Under the pieces are notes generated by a model. That model was not told the origin of the DNA. It was given only the letters and a program-made list of their open reading frames with translations, and ran no database searches. Shown piece after piece: positions 21,305-34,233 of a DNA stretch of 64,000 bases; position 1 is the stretch's first letter; every line of letters begins with the position of its first letter. The stretch comes from Desarmillaria ectypa (taxonomy: Eukaryota > Basidiomycota > Agaricomycetes > Agaricales > Physalacriaceae). A program made the translations under genes and the position numbers. The stretch covers positions 2,232,001-2,296,000 of the forward strand of contig JAUDYN010000008.1 in NCBI GenBank assembly GCA_030407005.1, in the 5' to 3' direction.

Positions 21305-24300
21305 ATGTCTGTGACACCTGAAGCTGAAATCAATGGCATTACCCCGCCAGCAAAGCCCACAACGACTCCGCCGCCCCAAATCCCCGAATCGCGCGATGCT
21401 TTCTACGGATATCCCGAGGAACGAACGTTCCAGCATGTAAGGAGCTGCTTATTTCGTTATTGGGTCACGTATTGAGGCAGATGATGATAGATCGAAGAGA
21501 AAATGTGGGCGCATAGACGTGGATCGGACGCGCGCTCGGACGGGGCAGCATCATTTGCAGGAAGCATGTTGGGGCATGGCGTAGCTGGCGATGCGCGCGT
21601 CCCGAGCCCGTTTGTCGAGGAGCTCGAAGAGGAAACGGAGGAGACAGCCAAGTCCGTGATGGAAGGGCAACCGCCAGGTTCGTGGAGAAATGGGTACGCT
21701 GGACGGGTGCTGATGTCTCCCCCCCAGAGACGGTCCTATCTTCAGAGCTGGCTAATTTGTTCCAGTCATTCCAGCGCTGCCTTGAGCTTCGCGATAAATA
21801 CACCCGCAAGTCCTGCCAGAGGCTGGGGGACAATCCTAAGGACTACGATGGGTATTTTCATGGGCTGGATGACGAGTTTGCAGATGTGAATGGAGTAAGA
21901 CCAGATGCGGGGCTGCCTCCTAGTCCGAGTACAAGCGGTGCTAAACAAGAGAAGAAGTGGAAGGTTTATCCAAGTCCACCGCCCCCGCATTGGCACTGGA
22001 CAGATGACAAGGAGGCGGTGAGCATCGACGGGGGGTATAGTGGAAGTGGGAAGGAGTTCAGGTTCGAGGAATGTGAGATTCCTGAGTGCCATGATTGGGA
22101 CTTTAAGATCGATGACAAGGGCGTGTTCCAGGTGTATGAGTCTGGTCAAAGTGTGTTCGTCATTGTTCCCGTGGATGATCGCACTGATAGTTCTTAGCGA
22201 CGCCGGCGTTTGACATACCCAGTATCCGAGAGTATTTCGTGGATCTGGATCATATCCTAGGCGTCATCTCGGATGGCCCAACAAAGAGTTTCGCGTTTCG
22301 AAGGCTCAAATACCTAGCGAGCAAATTTACAATGTACAGCCTCTTGAATGAGTTCCAAGAGTTGGCTGATATGAAGGTATTTTTACCTCATTTTGCTCTT
22401 CAGTGGGGATTAAGTGCTTCGTTTATTCATTCAGCGCGTTTCTCACAGGTAATCGACCGCTCATTTTGTATTTGTACAAACTCATATCTTTATCTTTACA
22501 AGAGATTTCTACAACCTTCGTAAAGTAGATACCCACGTGCATCATTCAAGTAGCATGAACCAGAAGCATCTGCTGCGGTTTATTAAATCCAAGATGAAGC
22601 GCAGCCCTCAGGTTTGATTAGGGTTTCCTTTTGTTTCCTCGTTTGACTGACGTTTTATAGGATGTCGTAATATTCCGCGATGGCGCTGAATTGACGCTGG
22701 AACAGGTATTCCAGTCGCTCAAATTGACAGCCTACGACCTGTCTATCGACACGCTGGACATGCATGCGCACCAGGACACCTTCCATAGATTTGACAAATT
22801 CAATCTGAAATATAACCCGATTGGAGAGTCGAGACTGAGGGAGATCTTCTTGAAGACAGATAACTTCATCAAAGGGAGATATTTGGCGGAGATCACCAAA
22901 GGTTCGCTTAGGCGTCTTTTACGTTTTCAATTGCTCACGGCTGCTTTAGAGGTCATGTCCGACTTGGAACAAAGCAAGTATCAGGTAGGTTGCCTGCCCA
23001 TTTATCGACGTATCTTGCTGAAGGATAGGGAAATTAGAACTGTGAATGGCGACTCAGCATCTACGGTCGGTCTCCGGATGAGTGGGATAAGATCGCAAAA
23101 TGGATCGTCAACAATAAGCTCTACTCGCACAACGTCCGATGGCTCATCCAGGTTCCGCGGCTGTATGACGTGTACAAGGCAAATGGATCCATCAAGACCT
23201 TTGAGGATATCGTTATCAGTACGTCCTCGCTGGATTCTTTCCCTTGCGTTTGGTATGTTCACAATTCGCCAGATGTGTTCAGGCCGTTGTTTGAGGTAAC
23301 CAAAGATCCGACAACTCACCCAGAGCTGCACGTTTTCCTGCAACGCGTAGTCGGCTTCGATACCGTTGATGACGAATCCAAGGCTGAAAGGAGGATATAC
23401 AAAAAGTTCCCTTACCCGCGAGTCTGGGATACTAATCAGTCGCCACCTTATTCGTATTGGTAAGAGAATTCACCTATAGATTAGCTTGCCTTATCTCTCT
23501 TCCTGCCAGGATATATTACATGTTCGCCAACATGGCAAGTCTAAATAACTGGCGGAAGCTACGCGGATTCAGTCAGTTTTCCTTTCACTTCCTTCTTCCT
23601 CCCCCCCTTATCCCATGTAGATACTTTCGTATTCCGACCACACTGTGGCGAGGCAGGTGATACGGACCATCTGACCTCCGCCTTCCTCACATCACACTCG
23701 ATCTCGCATGGTATCCTGCTCCGCAAAGTCCCCGCATTGCAGTACCTGTTCTACCTCAAACAGATTGGAATAGCGATGAGCCCCCTGAGTAACAATGCGT
23801 TATTTTTGACGTATGAGAGGAATCCTCTGCCAGACTTCTTCAAGACGGGACTGAATGTCAGCTTGAGCACGGATGATCCGTTGCAGTTCCATTTTACCAA
23901 GGTTAGTGGATCATTCAAATTGTTGTAGACGGCATTGATTGAATCTGGTGCATAGGAACCTCTGCTGGAGGAATACAGTGTTGCTGCTCATGTGCGTCTT
24001 TCGGTTTACGTTCCTGTCGCCGTTTTATCTCATCATATTTCAGATTTACAAGCTTCCCCAAAGCTCGCTGGCCGAGCTCGCGCGCAACTCGGTCATCCAA
24101 AGCGGGTTCGAAATGGAGCTCAAACGACACTGGATAGGACTTGAATGGTACCTGCCTGGAGCAGCTGGAAATGATATCAACAAGGTTCGTCGTCTTCGAC
24201 CTGGCATTTCCTCGTGTTAGTAACAGACATGTACGTAGACGAATGTGCCCAATATACGACTGTCCTACCGGCATCAGACCTTATTGGAGGAGCTTGATAT

Positions 24301-24418
24301 GATCTGTGCGAAGAATCATAGGCAAGGGTCGGCTGCGAGGCGTGATTCACATGGACACGGGCATGGGATGTTGCCGACAGCTGATAATGTCGCGGCGCGG
24401 GCGATGGCGAGGCATTAG
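21305..24418 (+). CDS. AMD1: AMP deaminase
   Basis: Deaminates AMP to IMP in the purine nucleotide cycle; cytosolic; a zinc metallohydrolase. The start at 21305 ([15 protein letters not shown]) is chosen over an in-frame ATG at 21281 because it begins a usual low-complexity leader. Landmarks in order: [38 protein letters not shown], the metal-binding [20 protein letters not shown] near 22525-22600, [80 protein letters not shown], and the catalytic [21 protein letters not shown]. It ends in a His-rich stretch ([15 protein letters not shown]) and stops at 24416-24418. About ten short introns join in frame, with no lesion seen. Confidence 0.94.
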
Positions 24419-25786
24419 CTCCCTCTACCATGTATCGCTCTCCCATCTGCTCTGTATTTACGCTGAATCTGGATGATCGGTTATGTTGGCGGCGGAATTT
24501 GTTGTTAGACTGGGCTCCTGACCGAAGCATCCATGCCTACCTGCGCGATCCCTAACCTTGGGAATGTTCCTTCTATTTCTAGTCCTTTGGGTTCCATCTT
24601 TTTTTCTTTTCTTTTTTTCTTTTTTTTTTTTTTTTTGCCCAGGAGATTTCGGTTGGCGGAAATCTGCCTCAGCTAAATAAAGCATGGGTAATCTCATAAA
24701 CGTTCAAGATGCAGAGAGACTGAGTTTGATGTTTGGTGTATTCATGTGTGAGATACAATCTGCCCTGATTCGGAATGCTAATTCATTATCGCAAAGGACA
24801 ATGGTGCAAGTCAAGTTTGAAACAATTGGAACTGACCAAATTTTCTGTGGTGGGATCCTTGTACGGATTTTGGAATCTTCAGTCCCAGGATACCAACCAT
24901 TCGGGCCGTGCAGCGTTGTTGAGCACATGCGGAAAAGAAGCACGACTTAGATCTAGCACCCGGAGTTTTCCTTCTATGTTTTCAATCTCAAGTGATGCCA
25001 TTGGGTTTCAAAGCAGTCAAATGATGAACATCCGCCACTTTGAGTTCAGCGGACACAATTGAGGAAGACTTCAATGGTACGCCAATCAGCGGGGGCGATC
25101 GTTCTCACAAAAATGCCAGATCTTCTCACTGTTTATTTTCACTGGCATGAATTCTCTTCCCGAACAAAATAAAACTTAACAGTCATCTTCATACGATGAT
25201 GGTGCGCGACTATATTTACCGACAAATGTAAGGGTGCCTGTAATACTAGATGCTCCTCCGTGGGATCATATATTACTCACAGGGAACCATTGGGAATCGT
25301 CAGACATGGGGTAGGGCGTCTAAAATTGATGGTCGGCAGAAGAAACTCCCCGGCTTTTCAAATCCGCGTCGACCCTCTCTATTTAGGACATCTATCTGAT
25401 GGGCGGCGCGAGTAACAATGCGACGATCGTATATCTGGGTTGGTCCTTAATTCTCACCGTCGCTACTCATCGTGAATTAAAGCTGTCTGCACATTCATCA
25501 AAACTTTTCAATTTTCCATTGTAATACCTTCGGCACTACTTACCTCATGCATCCTACCAAAACTACATACATCCCAATTTACGGCGCAAGTAGATGAGTG
25601 TGAGACGGCCTGACCTATATTCTGAACATTTTGGCAGAGAATCAACAAAGAATCTCCATCCCCCCAGATGAGCTATTGATGGGCAAGAGAGAATTGTGAA
25701 AGGAAATGTCTACTACCACTTTGCCTCAGATATTCAGAACTAAGTCACTTTTATAGGCCACGCATTACAAGATGTTCATCCGAGCA
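24419..25786. other. Gap with T-rich tract; no gene recognised
   Basis: The first 200 bp are the AMP deaminase 3' flank and hold a T/C tract (24598-24636) with a T17 run at 24620-24636. The remaining ~1.1 kb has no open frame I recognise. It lies downstream of the MYND pseudogene on the opposite strand, so the two are convergent. Confidence 0.45.
24620..24636. repeat. T17 homopolymer
   Basis: Seventeen T at the end of a longer pyrimidine tract just 3' of AMP deaminase. It may be part of the 3' UTR or the A-tail of a minus-strand retroposed sequence; I cannot tell which. Confidence 0.6.
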
Positions 25787-27840
25787 TTACTCGGGAGTAT
25801 ACATAACATTGAGCACCATGTCCGCAGGCCCGCCTTTCCAAAAGGTGATAATGCGTAATATCTGCGCTCTTCCTTCATCTGCATCTGCAAGAGGCTCAGG
25901 ACCGGTCGCCTCTTCTTCGAGGTCTTTGTGTGATATTATCGTGATAGTCCTCGGCAGCAACGCCCAGTTGCAAACGACTACAAGTCGCCTTAGAGGATCC
26001 GTGCGCTCCTCGAGAGCACATTGTCGAACGTAGAAGGAATGATGCGTACCTATCGGCCCGGAAATGCTTTCTGACTCGAGAGGACGATCAGTTGAGAACG
26101 AGACGGAAGTACGCCATGGTATTAACTCTCCGCCGCTGTGTCAGATCGTGACATTCTTGACGGTGTGCTTTCCAACCACCCTTTTGGCGCGCAAGAGCAG
26201 AACAGTCTAATCCAGTAGCCGGTGCACCGTATGGGGTGTCGTCTTACATTGGGGCTGGGACCTTGTTATGTCAACCAGGTTAATATGAATAACAATAGAA
26301 AGCAAAGTATCGGGAACGAACCTGAGTGTTATCGCACCCCGGTTCCTGATCGTTATCTAGAGCCTGAGTGCGATAGTAACTCTTAAAGTTGTACATGTCC
26401 TTTGCGGTCGCTTTCATAGCCATCCATGCTTCTTTAGTCTTTCCCTATCTCAAAACAGGGTCTGTTCCATCCTTCTCGATATCATTCAGGGCTCTGCGAG
26501 CTCCGCGCAATACACCCCGAAAGACCAGCTCTATATGAAGCCAGTGTATGATGTGTGTGGGCACATCAGACGTGCGAGGCGTCAGAGGATGAAGGTTCAG
26601 AAGTGTGTTTAGGATGCCCCGCATCGAGCGCTTCAGTCATATATTCACGCCCAGATTGTGCTAAACATTCGGCCAGGTAATTAATGCCTGGTACCAGCAT
26701 CGGCCCATATCGGGTTGGGTTGGCGGTTATGAAGGGAAGAAAACGTGAAATGCTAAGGGTAAACCAGTAGAGCACTCTATTGACAAGAAAGATCCGGATG
26801 TATCTGTCTGATGACAAGGAAACAATGTAGACAAAGGTGTGAATACAGAGACGTGCGTCAAAAGATATGGCGGGATCCTGGACGCGTGCAACGATGCGCT
26901 GGAAACATGACATCATGAGACTATGAGTTGTGTCAGTAAACGGCTCATATCTTGTTGATGTGGTTTCGCGACAACTTGAAAGAATCACAGGAGCGGTTTT
27001 TCAAGGAGAAATTCAAGGTGGAGTAGCGGGCGGTAACTTTGAATGACCTTGAGGTACAGATGCGAGGTGATAGAGATGTATGGCCCAGATGCTATTTCAC
27101 GGGAACAAATGTGGTCAGCACAGAGGAGAGAGTAAATGAGCTCGTAGAGCTGCTTGACGACGACCCAAATGGCGGATTCATCGAGACACTCAAGGTCATA
27201 TTGGGCTAGAACGACCACAAGCATGGTACTCCGTTCCGTCATTGTATACCATAGACCTTGAAATATGTCATTGTTGCCATTCAGCCTTAGGATCTCGTTC
27301 TTGGAGGACTGATAGTCCTGTAGACCTCTGAAGAACGTTTCATAGAGATCCTGGGTCTCTGTGTCAAACAAAATCAAGTCTGCCGGGCATTCTTCAAAAT
27401 GTCGTTGCAGAATTCCAAATAGTTTAGGAAGCAGATAGCGGTTTCATGGCACTTTGGCTTTTAGGCTGATAAAAGACTGTTTATCTTCATTCATCCGGAT
27501 GATCCTGAATGGGACGTTAGATCGGGCATGCCATGCCAGAAGTTATCAAGCATTTCTACCTGTAAAATTTTCTAGAAAGGTGAGAACAGCGCTGTAGATG
27601 TTGAATGAACGATAGTTTACGTCCATGAAAGCAGAAGGTAAATATGCTGAGCTGTGCCGAATCTTGCCGAGTCCAAAATACGGTATCGGCAGACATCTGC
27701 ATGCCTTGTTGGCGGTTCTGATCAAAGTCAAAACTCAAGTGAATATTTTGAGTATTTACCAATGGCGGTCCTGGGTTTCCGACCGTTTGAACCAGTAGAA
27801 CCGTGGCATCTTTGGCGAAGAATACACTGGCCACCTGCAA
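25787..27840 (-). pseudogene. Broken MYND-finger-type protein gene
   Basis: Minus-strand segments read as one Agaricomycete MYND-type protein but do not stay in frame. From the 5' side: KCHETAICFLNYLEFCNDIL, a frame change near 27377, then LILFDTETQDLYETFFRGL and about 120 helical residues, an intron, YEPFTDTTHSLMMSCFQ, and YLAECLAQSGREYMTEALDAG. A run of four G (CCCC near 26617-26621 on plus) where three would keep frame causes a shift; the new frame continues ILNTLLNLHPLTPR, HWLHIELVFRGVLRGARR. A TAG at 26445-26447 then interrupts GKTKEAWMAMKATAKDMYNF. The C-terminal part has a partial MYND finger, YCSALARQKGGWKAHRQEC, in which one ligand Cys reads Ala, and ends VLNVMYTPE at 25787. Three lesions plus the lost ligand suggest a pseudogene; assembly errors could explain some. 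The 5' start was not found. Confidence 0.65.
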
Positions 27841-28322
27841 TGGAAATCACGCCAATACATAACCCTTGAACATACATTCAAATTTCCATATAATGTACGC
27901 CCCTTATACTACTCCATATACCGGCACTTTCCTTGCAACAGTAGGAGTCCCCACAGAGGCAGTAAGTCCAATGAACCACTCTTACTTTTAATTAATTTTG
28001 CCTCGAACGCAAAACGCATCACAGTGGTAGTCAAGACGTTTCGTAGTAAGAAACGTCCATCATTCCATCACCGCGCTCCATCGACCTATCCAGAGGTGAG
28101 ATAAATATCTCTGGACCGGCATAGAGTAGGGGCCAACAGATGCGACAATATACCGAACCTAAGTGAGCGGATGAGAAAGATGGATGCAATTGGTTAGTAA
28201 TGAGTAAAGAGACAGCGCAAAACATAATAGCGGTAGAAAAAGAAACCCTAACCATAAAGTAGATTAAATGAACGTAACAAATAAAGACAGGCTCGTACCC
28301 ACTCTCCCGTACGATAAATGGG
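27841..28322. other. Spacer upstream of the MYND pseudogene
   Basis: 482 bp between two minus-strand genes. It should contain the FYR gene 3' UTR and, on its left, any missing first exon of the MYND pseudogene. No independent coding frame is supported. Confidence 0.45.
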
Positions 28323-31028
28323 TTATGAAGGTGGTGGTCCACTTGGTGGCGGCCCACCTGCCATCATACCTGCAGGGGGTGCACCTCCCGCCTGTGCAGC
28401 TCCGTAAGCGCTGATGAGGCTTGCAAATGTCGCAGCATCGGCAGCACTCTCGGATATCCCTAAATGCTGTGGGTGAAGGGGCTGTGGCTGTGGCTGAGAT
28501 GTCGACTGTGGTTGTTGGGGCATCGGTTGTGGCTGTGGTATTGGCTGGGGAGAAGGGTGGTGTTGCTGAGCCTGCTGATGTCGGGCATTGTTTTGAGCCT
28601 CCTGCGCCGCGCGCGCCATGACGTGGGGCGGGTAATGGCTCTTCCGAGGCTGTCCAGCTTGTACTGCTAGCTGCTCTCGTCGGAGCTTCTCGCTCGTAGA
28701 TGGATAATACGGTCCTATAGGCACTGACGAATCATACTCTTCCGGCAGGGCTGGTATTACCGCCGCGTGTCTGCCTCCCAACGGCCTAGAGTGTGTTCAT
28801 CTGTCAATCCCTAATCCTGAGCAAATGATATGACAAACTTACCCTCCCTCAACGAAATTCTGCCATACGTAGTCCCTCAACTTGTCTGCATTAGGCAGCT
28901 GTTGGATAAGGTGCTTGATCGTATTTTGCCCCAACCCGAAGAAATCCGGTCCAGACACAGAATTAGAATGCTGCCGATTTCGGATTGCATTCGCCTGTTT
29001 AACAATGCTCGACCAAGCACCAGTCGCCGTCCCTGCAATGACAGGCTTATCGGCAACATCTGAGGGGACGATCTGAAACTTGGGTCCATCGCCGCCGTCA
29101 AGAATTGTACAGTGGTAGACAACTTCGATGTTGGGGTCGATGGTTGAAAGATACCGTCTGTGATAGAATTAGCAAGTTCAATCTCAAAGTGAACACCAGA
29201 GCAGGGGAAAAACTAACCGGGTGACTTCGTACCCGACAGGGAAGATATACCTCTCTGTATGAAAATGCTCCCTCATACAGACCTCCCCGAGAGATATAAC
29301 CGTCATAATACCGACGTTTAAGGGTAGCATTGGTCGACCGCTCTTGTCCCGCGGCACCATTGGAATGCTATAACTCTTACTCGTCACCGTGTGAGCCTTC
29401 AGCCGCTTTGGCCTGGCCTGTCGCTGCGACTCCGACGTCGGTCGTTGTTGCGGCGGTGATTGGCTTGCTCCAGGGTGCGAAGGCATAGGAGGGCCCGGAG
29501 GGAACGCACCAGGCGGCATCATTCCAGGCGGCATCAGTCCTGAGCCAGGCATGTAATAGTAGCTATAGGGAAAAGGGTGTGCGGGGGTCGCGGTGGCGCT
29601 GGGGGTTGGGTAATACACGGAATAAGGATTGATGCCTATCGATGGTGAGGGCGCTGAGGGTGATATAGAAGTGGAAGGAACCGATCCGTTTCCTGCAGTT
29701 GCCCCAGTTGCCCCCATAAGAATAGGATTGATATTGTGCATCAGTGTTGGTGTCGGAATCTGAACTGGTGCTGGACTGGACGTTGAAGACGCGGCACCAG
29801 GTGTCGGATTGAGTTGAGCAGAAGAGGGATTTGATGCCCCTGAAGCTTCCGTGTTGGATGCCTTAGCTGCCGCTCTCGTTTTTCGAGCTGGTGGGACCTT
29901 CTCATTCTTTGAGGGGGAAGCAGTAGGTTCATCATCATTATAATTCACTGGACGTCTGGCCCTGGTGCTGCGGCGAGTAGGCGGAGGGGCAGGATCTGGC
30001 TCAGTAGCAGTTTCGCTACGAGACGCAGAGACAGGAAGAGAGGTAGAGATAGATTGCTCGACAATGGACGCGTCTTCAGGCGCCTTCTCTGGCGTAGCTC
30101 CCGAAGCTCCAAGTCCCGGTTGCTGGGTAGTAGTCGAAGGACTGGCACGCGTCGTATCAATCTGCATTGGCGCGTCTTCACTAATAGGAGATGGGCGTGT
30201 GATGCCGCCTTGCGATAAGAAATGGTCTGCAAGGGGTGTTGGAGGTGTTAATGGACGGTCATAAGGATTGGGAGGCGGTACAGGGGGGTGGGTGTACGTC
30301 GAATGCGATGAATCGGGAATAGGTGAACCAGGCGCGGCAGGTGTCTGTACATGTAATCGAGGAGTAGCTGAACCATTCGGTCCTGGACTTGCAGTGACAT
30401 CCCGAGACTCTCCGTTCAGAGTACGAGCCCGTTTCGCTGGACGCTCATCGGCTGGTACTCCGATGTGCCGAGGAGGAACAGTAGTGTCAGTGCTAGCGGT
30501 AATGCCTTCGTCCTCAGCGGCCTGACGCAAATTATTGATAAAAGACGAACGTGCGCGTGCAGTAAGCAGACTCCGTGGGAATGCACTAGATGGTGGCTGG
30601 TCAAGAGTAGAGGAAATGAGATCCCCGCCATTAGCCTTGAACTGAGGTTGAGCCTCTAATTCCATTATTCGTTCCAGTAGCATGCTGTGAAAATCAGTTA
30701 GATTGGCACGCTGCAGACAAACAGATAGTAGCGCACTTTCGTTCTTGTCGTATCCGCACATTCCGTTCACTTGATCTCTGTAACTCGCTGCTCGTTTCCT
30801 TATGTTTCTAACCAGCATTAACAACATAATCATGCGCGAACAGAACCGGGAAATCCTAACCTCCTCAAGCTCGAAAAACCGTCTCTTCAGTTTTTTGTAC
30901 TTCTCGACAATATTGTCAGATTCATTTTTTTGTGTAGAAGAAGAGGGCGCAGCAGGGGTCGCGGTAGGGATATTAGATTGATCTTGAGGTGTCCCATTAG
31001 TTGCGTCCTTGTCATTCCCTGGCCCCAT
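28323..31028 (-). CDS. FYR (FYRN/FYRC)-domain nuclear protein
   Basis: A predicted chromatin or transcription-associated protein. The start at 31028 (MGPGNDKDATNGTPQDQS) is followed by a coiled coil spread over three exons (IVEKYKKLKRRFFELEE, KHKETSSELQRSSERNVRI, NMLLERIMELEAQ). A long Pro/Ser/Thr-rich disordered stretch follows, with basic clusters (ADERPAKRARTLNG; RRSTRARRPVNY). The FYRN half is near 29200-29400 (SKSYSIPMVPRDKSGRPMLP; HFHTERYIFPVGYEVTR), then after an intron the FYRC half (RYLSTIDPNIEVVYHCTILD; TATGAWSSI; SGPDFFGLG). The tail is Gln/Pro-rich and ends in GGPPPSGPPPS. There is no SET, PHD or JmjC domain, so it resembles the stand-alone FYR proteins (TBRG1-like architecture) rather than a methyltransferase. 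Direct role unknown. Confidence 0.85.
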
Positions 31029-31948
31029 TACGGCTGCAAAGAGGGAAGAATTGCCAGAGGGGTGTTGTTTGAAGGAGAAGGCAATAGTTTGCCATTGTTT
31101 ACAATCCCGATAGGTTGTATTCCAAACATAATCAAATACCGCTAACTTCCCGGCCCGACGGGTGACGGCTGCCTTCTTCCCATGTTCCCTTGCATCTTCC
31201 GTTTCACAGAGGCATATCATGGGGCCTAGTACGTCGGATACTTGCATAACATTCCAGTTAGCTTGTCTACGAGTGACCAGCAGAATAACTAGTTCACCCC
31301 TGCATCATTTATGTACTGCCGAAACTCTATCATTTATTACCGGCAGGTTGACGGCAGGCTAAGTTGGACATTCCGTCTTCCGGACTTCTCTCAAGCATGA
31401 TAATTTTTTTTGGACCATGTACTTATGCATATTGAGACATTTAGCCCGGAACACTCAAATCAAACCATGATTTGTTGCTCTGCTCATATGACCTCGGATT
31501 GGCACTCCTGCTCCTGCTCCACATACGCTGTAAAGTGTTTCTTGATTCTCATCACTGGTTTCCGTGATCGGAGCTGATCGGCATCAGTCAACCATCGCCT
31601 CCCGTTTCATTGACAGTCCGACTGAGTGAGAACTCAGTGAAGTCATCAGTCTACTTATTCGATAGTTCAAATTAGATAGACTCATCCTTCCGTTTGTTAT
31701 ACAGATAATACTACTTTTTACTTTTTTTACATCGATAAAGATATTTTTAAGGTGTGGAAGTCCAACCTCCAGACGGCATCCCGTCTGCGTACAATTACAG
31801 GATGTCATACAAGGTCAGGCTAGGTCCCCCATCACAAACACACTTCCTTGGACTTTGATCTCGTAATTTTTTAACGCAGACTTGGCGTCTCCACGATCGG
31901 CATACTTGCGATCGTGCGGAACTTCCTCATCTCCGGCAGTTGCCATGC
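31029..31948. other. FYR gene promoter side and 3' flank of the DUF6534 gene
   Basis: 920 bp. An open minus-strand frame extends upstream of the FYR start to 31247 but begins without an ATG and looks like leader sequence. A perfect 7-bp-stem hairpin with a four-base loop (CAGACGG / CCGTCTG) lies near 31772-31789. No gene recognised. Confidence 0.5.
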
Positions 31949-33851
31949 TCATAGAATCAGCGTGCTTTTGCATGGCGAGGCGGAAGCGTCTGCAGTCGTC
32001 ATGAGCTTAAGGATCAAAAAAGCACGACACAAGTTAACGAACCGAAGTTCTTTCATGTCCATAGGTGTCTTGTGCCGTCCCCACAACCCAGCTGATGCAT
32101 GGTGCCCAACTCGATGAAGAACTATGCCATGTGCATTATCATCATCCATCCACGCATCACAAGCATCGCGAATTGAGTGCCTTGCGTTGAGTGTCGCTAG
32201 CAAACTATTGACATAGCCTTGTGAAACGTTAGTTACATTTGCAACTGATCAAATAAGGAAACACGCACATTTACTAACAACTAAGTTCGGAGCAAAGAAT
32301 AGCATCTCTCTGCGTCGGGCTACAAACTAATGAAACCATCAGATCTAAATGAATAGAAAATGGCGTTCTTCCTCACCACGATCAACTGAACAAGCGTAAC
32401 AAGGCTAAAGGAAAGTTACAGCGGTCGTACATGATGTGTAAAACATTAATACATACCCTCCAATCATTCCCATATTAATGGCATGGATGACAAGCCGGTG
32501 GACAAGCTTTTCCGTCCTTTTGTTGGGTCAGAGATACTCAAAAGGAGAATGCAATCGATACACACATCTGCATTCCGGTTCTCTCTGCACGAAGGTACCA
32601 GACCGTCGCGCAGGTAATCAACAAGTCACCTAGCACGGTACTGGACAGTTCCAGTATCAAGACCGCCTAAAATGTGTATCGTTCACGGGTGTCGACTGTC
32701 ACAGCAACTGAAGCACTTACACTATTTGAGAATATGTCCGTGCGCGAATTGGCGCTGGCATTGATTCTAGTGCACAAAATACAATGAATCACTGCCAACA
32801 AGGTAAAAAGGCTTGCTTACTCCTCTGCTACAAATGCTGATTGAAATGCTGTGTAAGACGCAGAACAGACCACAGTGGTATTAACAGCTTACCAGCGCCA
32901 GAAGCTGATGAAGGGTAAGTGAGAAACGGGCTTTACAACCAATCATGAGTGGTACTTACCAAGTTGGATAAGCGCGAAGAAACACTAACGACGAGTCAGA
33001 TAATAATTCAACGAAGAAAATTACACTCACTATCGCGCCCAGTATTATTTTATTGTGGCGGCTCACTACAGCAGATGAGCACCAATGTAACAGTGTTAAA
33101 AGTGCAGCAAACCTTTAAAGACCCGATATCCGTAGTAACTACGCGGCAAGTGTTAGTCAATGCTACGAACGGGAATCATGTACACATACCTTTGTACAAC
33201 GAATGTTATTACATACTTCGGACGCTATAAGCACCTTCGGGAAAATGGATCAAGTCGAGAACACGTACGGTGGTCATCAAAGATGCCTGGAAAATAGTTA
33301 GACGGGCATACACGGCAAGCAAATGCCGGACTTACAATTAGTTGCCTGTATAGTCAAAGCGTTTCATCGTCAATGATACGTCGGGAGGTTGTGATACATC
33401 TTACATACCAAGGGAGCGCATTAACGAGGGTCGAGCTAATTCGCCCTTCGATAAAATAGCGCCAAAAGGAATGGGCTGTCGCGTAGACGTGAAATGAATC
33501 CAGTGAACTTCAATCTTACAGTCAGCGATGACACACGGCAGAATAAAAATCGATGCGTACAATATGAGCAAGACGAGCAGCTTGAGTGGTAGTTCGTCCT
33601 CGTGATAGTAATATTGATAATAATGAAGCGTTTGTGATATAGTAAGTCCATACAACCTATACGATGCGCGTTTAGAGATGGCAAGTGGAGAAAAAAAGAT
33701 GCTGAAACTCACCCCACACTGACAATAAACCCTGGTCGCGTGACATTAGAGCCTAGCGGAAGCTTCAAGACATGAAAGACTTACCGATGAACCCCGGACC
33801 CCATATAGCATCTATAGAACTGTCAGGAAAAGTGAGTGCGCTTGAAGACAT
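31949..33851 (-). CDS. DUF6534-type seven-helix membrane protein
   Basis: One of a large Agaricomycete family of multi-pass membrane proteins of unknown role. The start at 33851 gives MSSSALTFPDSSIDAIWGPG; a short exon follows (LYGLTISQTLHYYQYYYHED) joined to LPLKLLVLLILY. Later exons include TKRTEKLVHRLVIHAINMGM, SLVTLVQLIV and REMLFFAPNLVVSK. The family-defining end is GYVNSLLATLNARHSIRD, followed by a cytoplasmic tail that runs to the stop at 31949. Many small exons and introns of about 50-60 nt are needed, and several middle exons were placed by eye, so the exon map is provisional. No lesion was proven. Confidence 0.7.
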
Positions 33852-34233
33852 CTTGAGGGCGTATTGTCGTGGTAGAGTTGATTAAATCGAACGAAAACGT
33901 AACTCTTATAAATTTTAACAAGACGGAAACACGACTCAGTGTCCAAATATAACACCCGCGAAAGATCTGGACCGACTGGGCGATTCGTCGTCGGGTTCCA
34001 GAACGAGTCTCGAGATCATTTCGGACCTGAAATTATCGATCAGGAGCAATCGATGTTGGATCGATCCTTGGTAAATATACTCGATCCGCCGGGGGTGGCG
34101 GTGTGCGAAGCTCTGAGGCTTTTAAGCCTACAGAACATTCATTTCCGAAGCAAAAAAGCCCGCATTTGTTTCCGATATCCATGAGAAAAAAATGGGATTG
34201 TATGTACTTCATTTTTGAGCACTCACTGAATGT
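33852..34233. other. Short intergenic spacer
   Basis: 382 bp between two minus-strand genes. It should hold the DUF6534 promoter and the hydrolase 3' UTR. Nothing else recognised. Confidence 0.5.

Noticed and set aside
27895..27965. Short plus-strand peptide starting MYAPYTTPYTGTFLATVGVP before a GTAAGT donor
   Set aside because: No second exon continues it and it lies in the upstream spacer of minus-strand genes; likely chance.
31029..31247. N-terminal extension of the FYR protein frame
   Set aside because: The frame is open but begins without an ATG. The ATG at 31028 starts a typical acidic N-terminus, so the extension is treated as leader.
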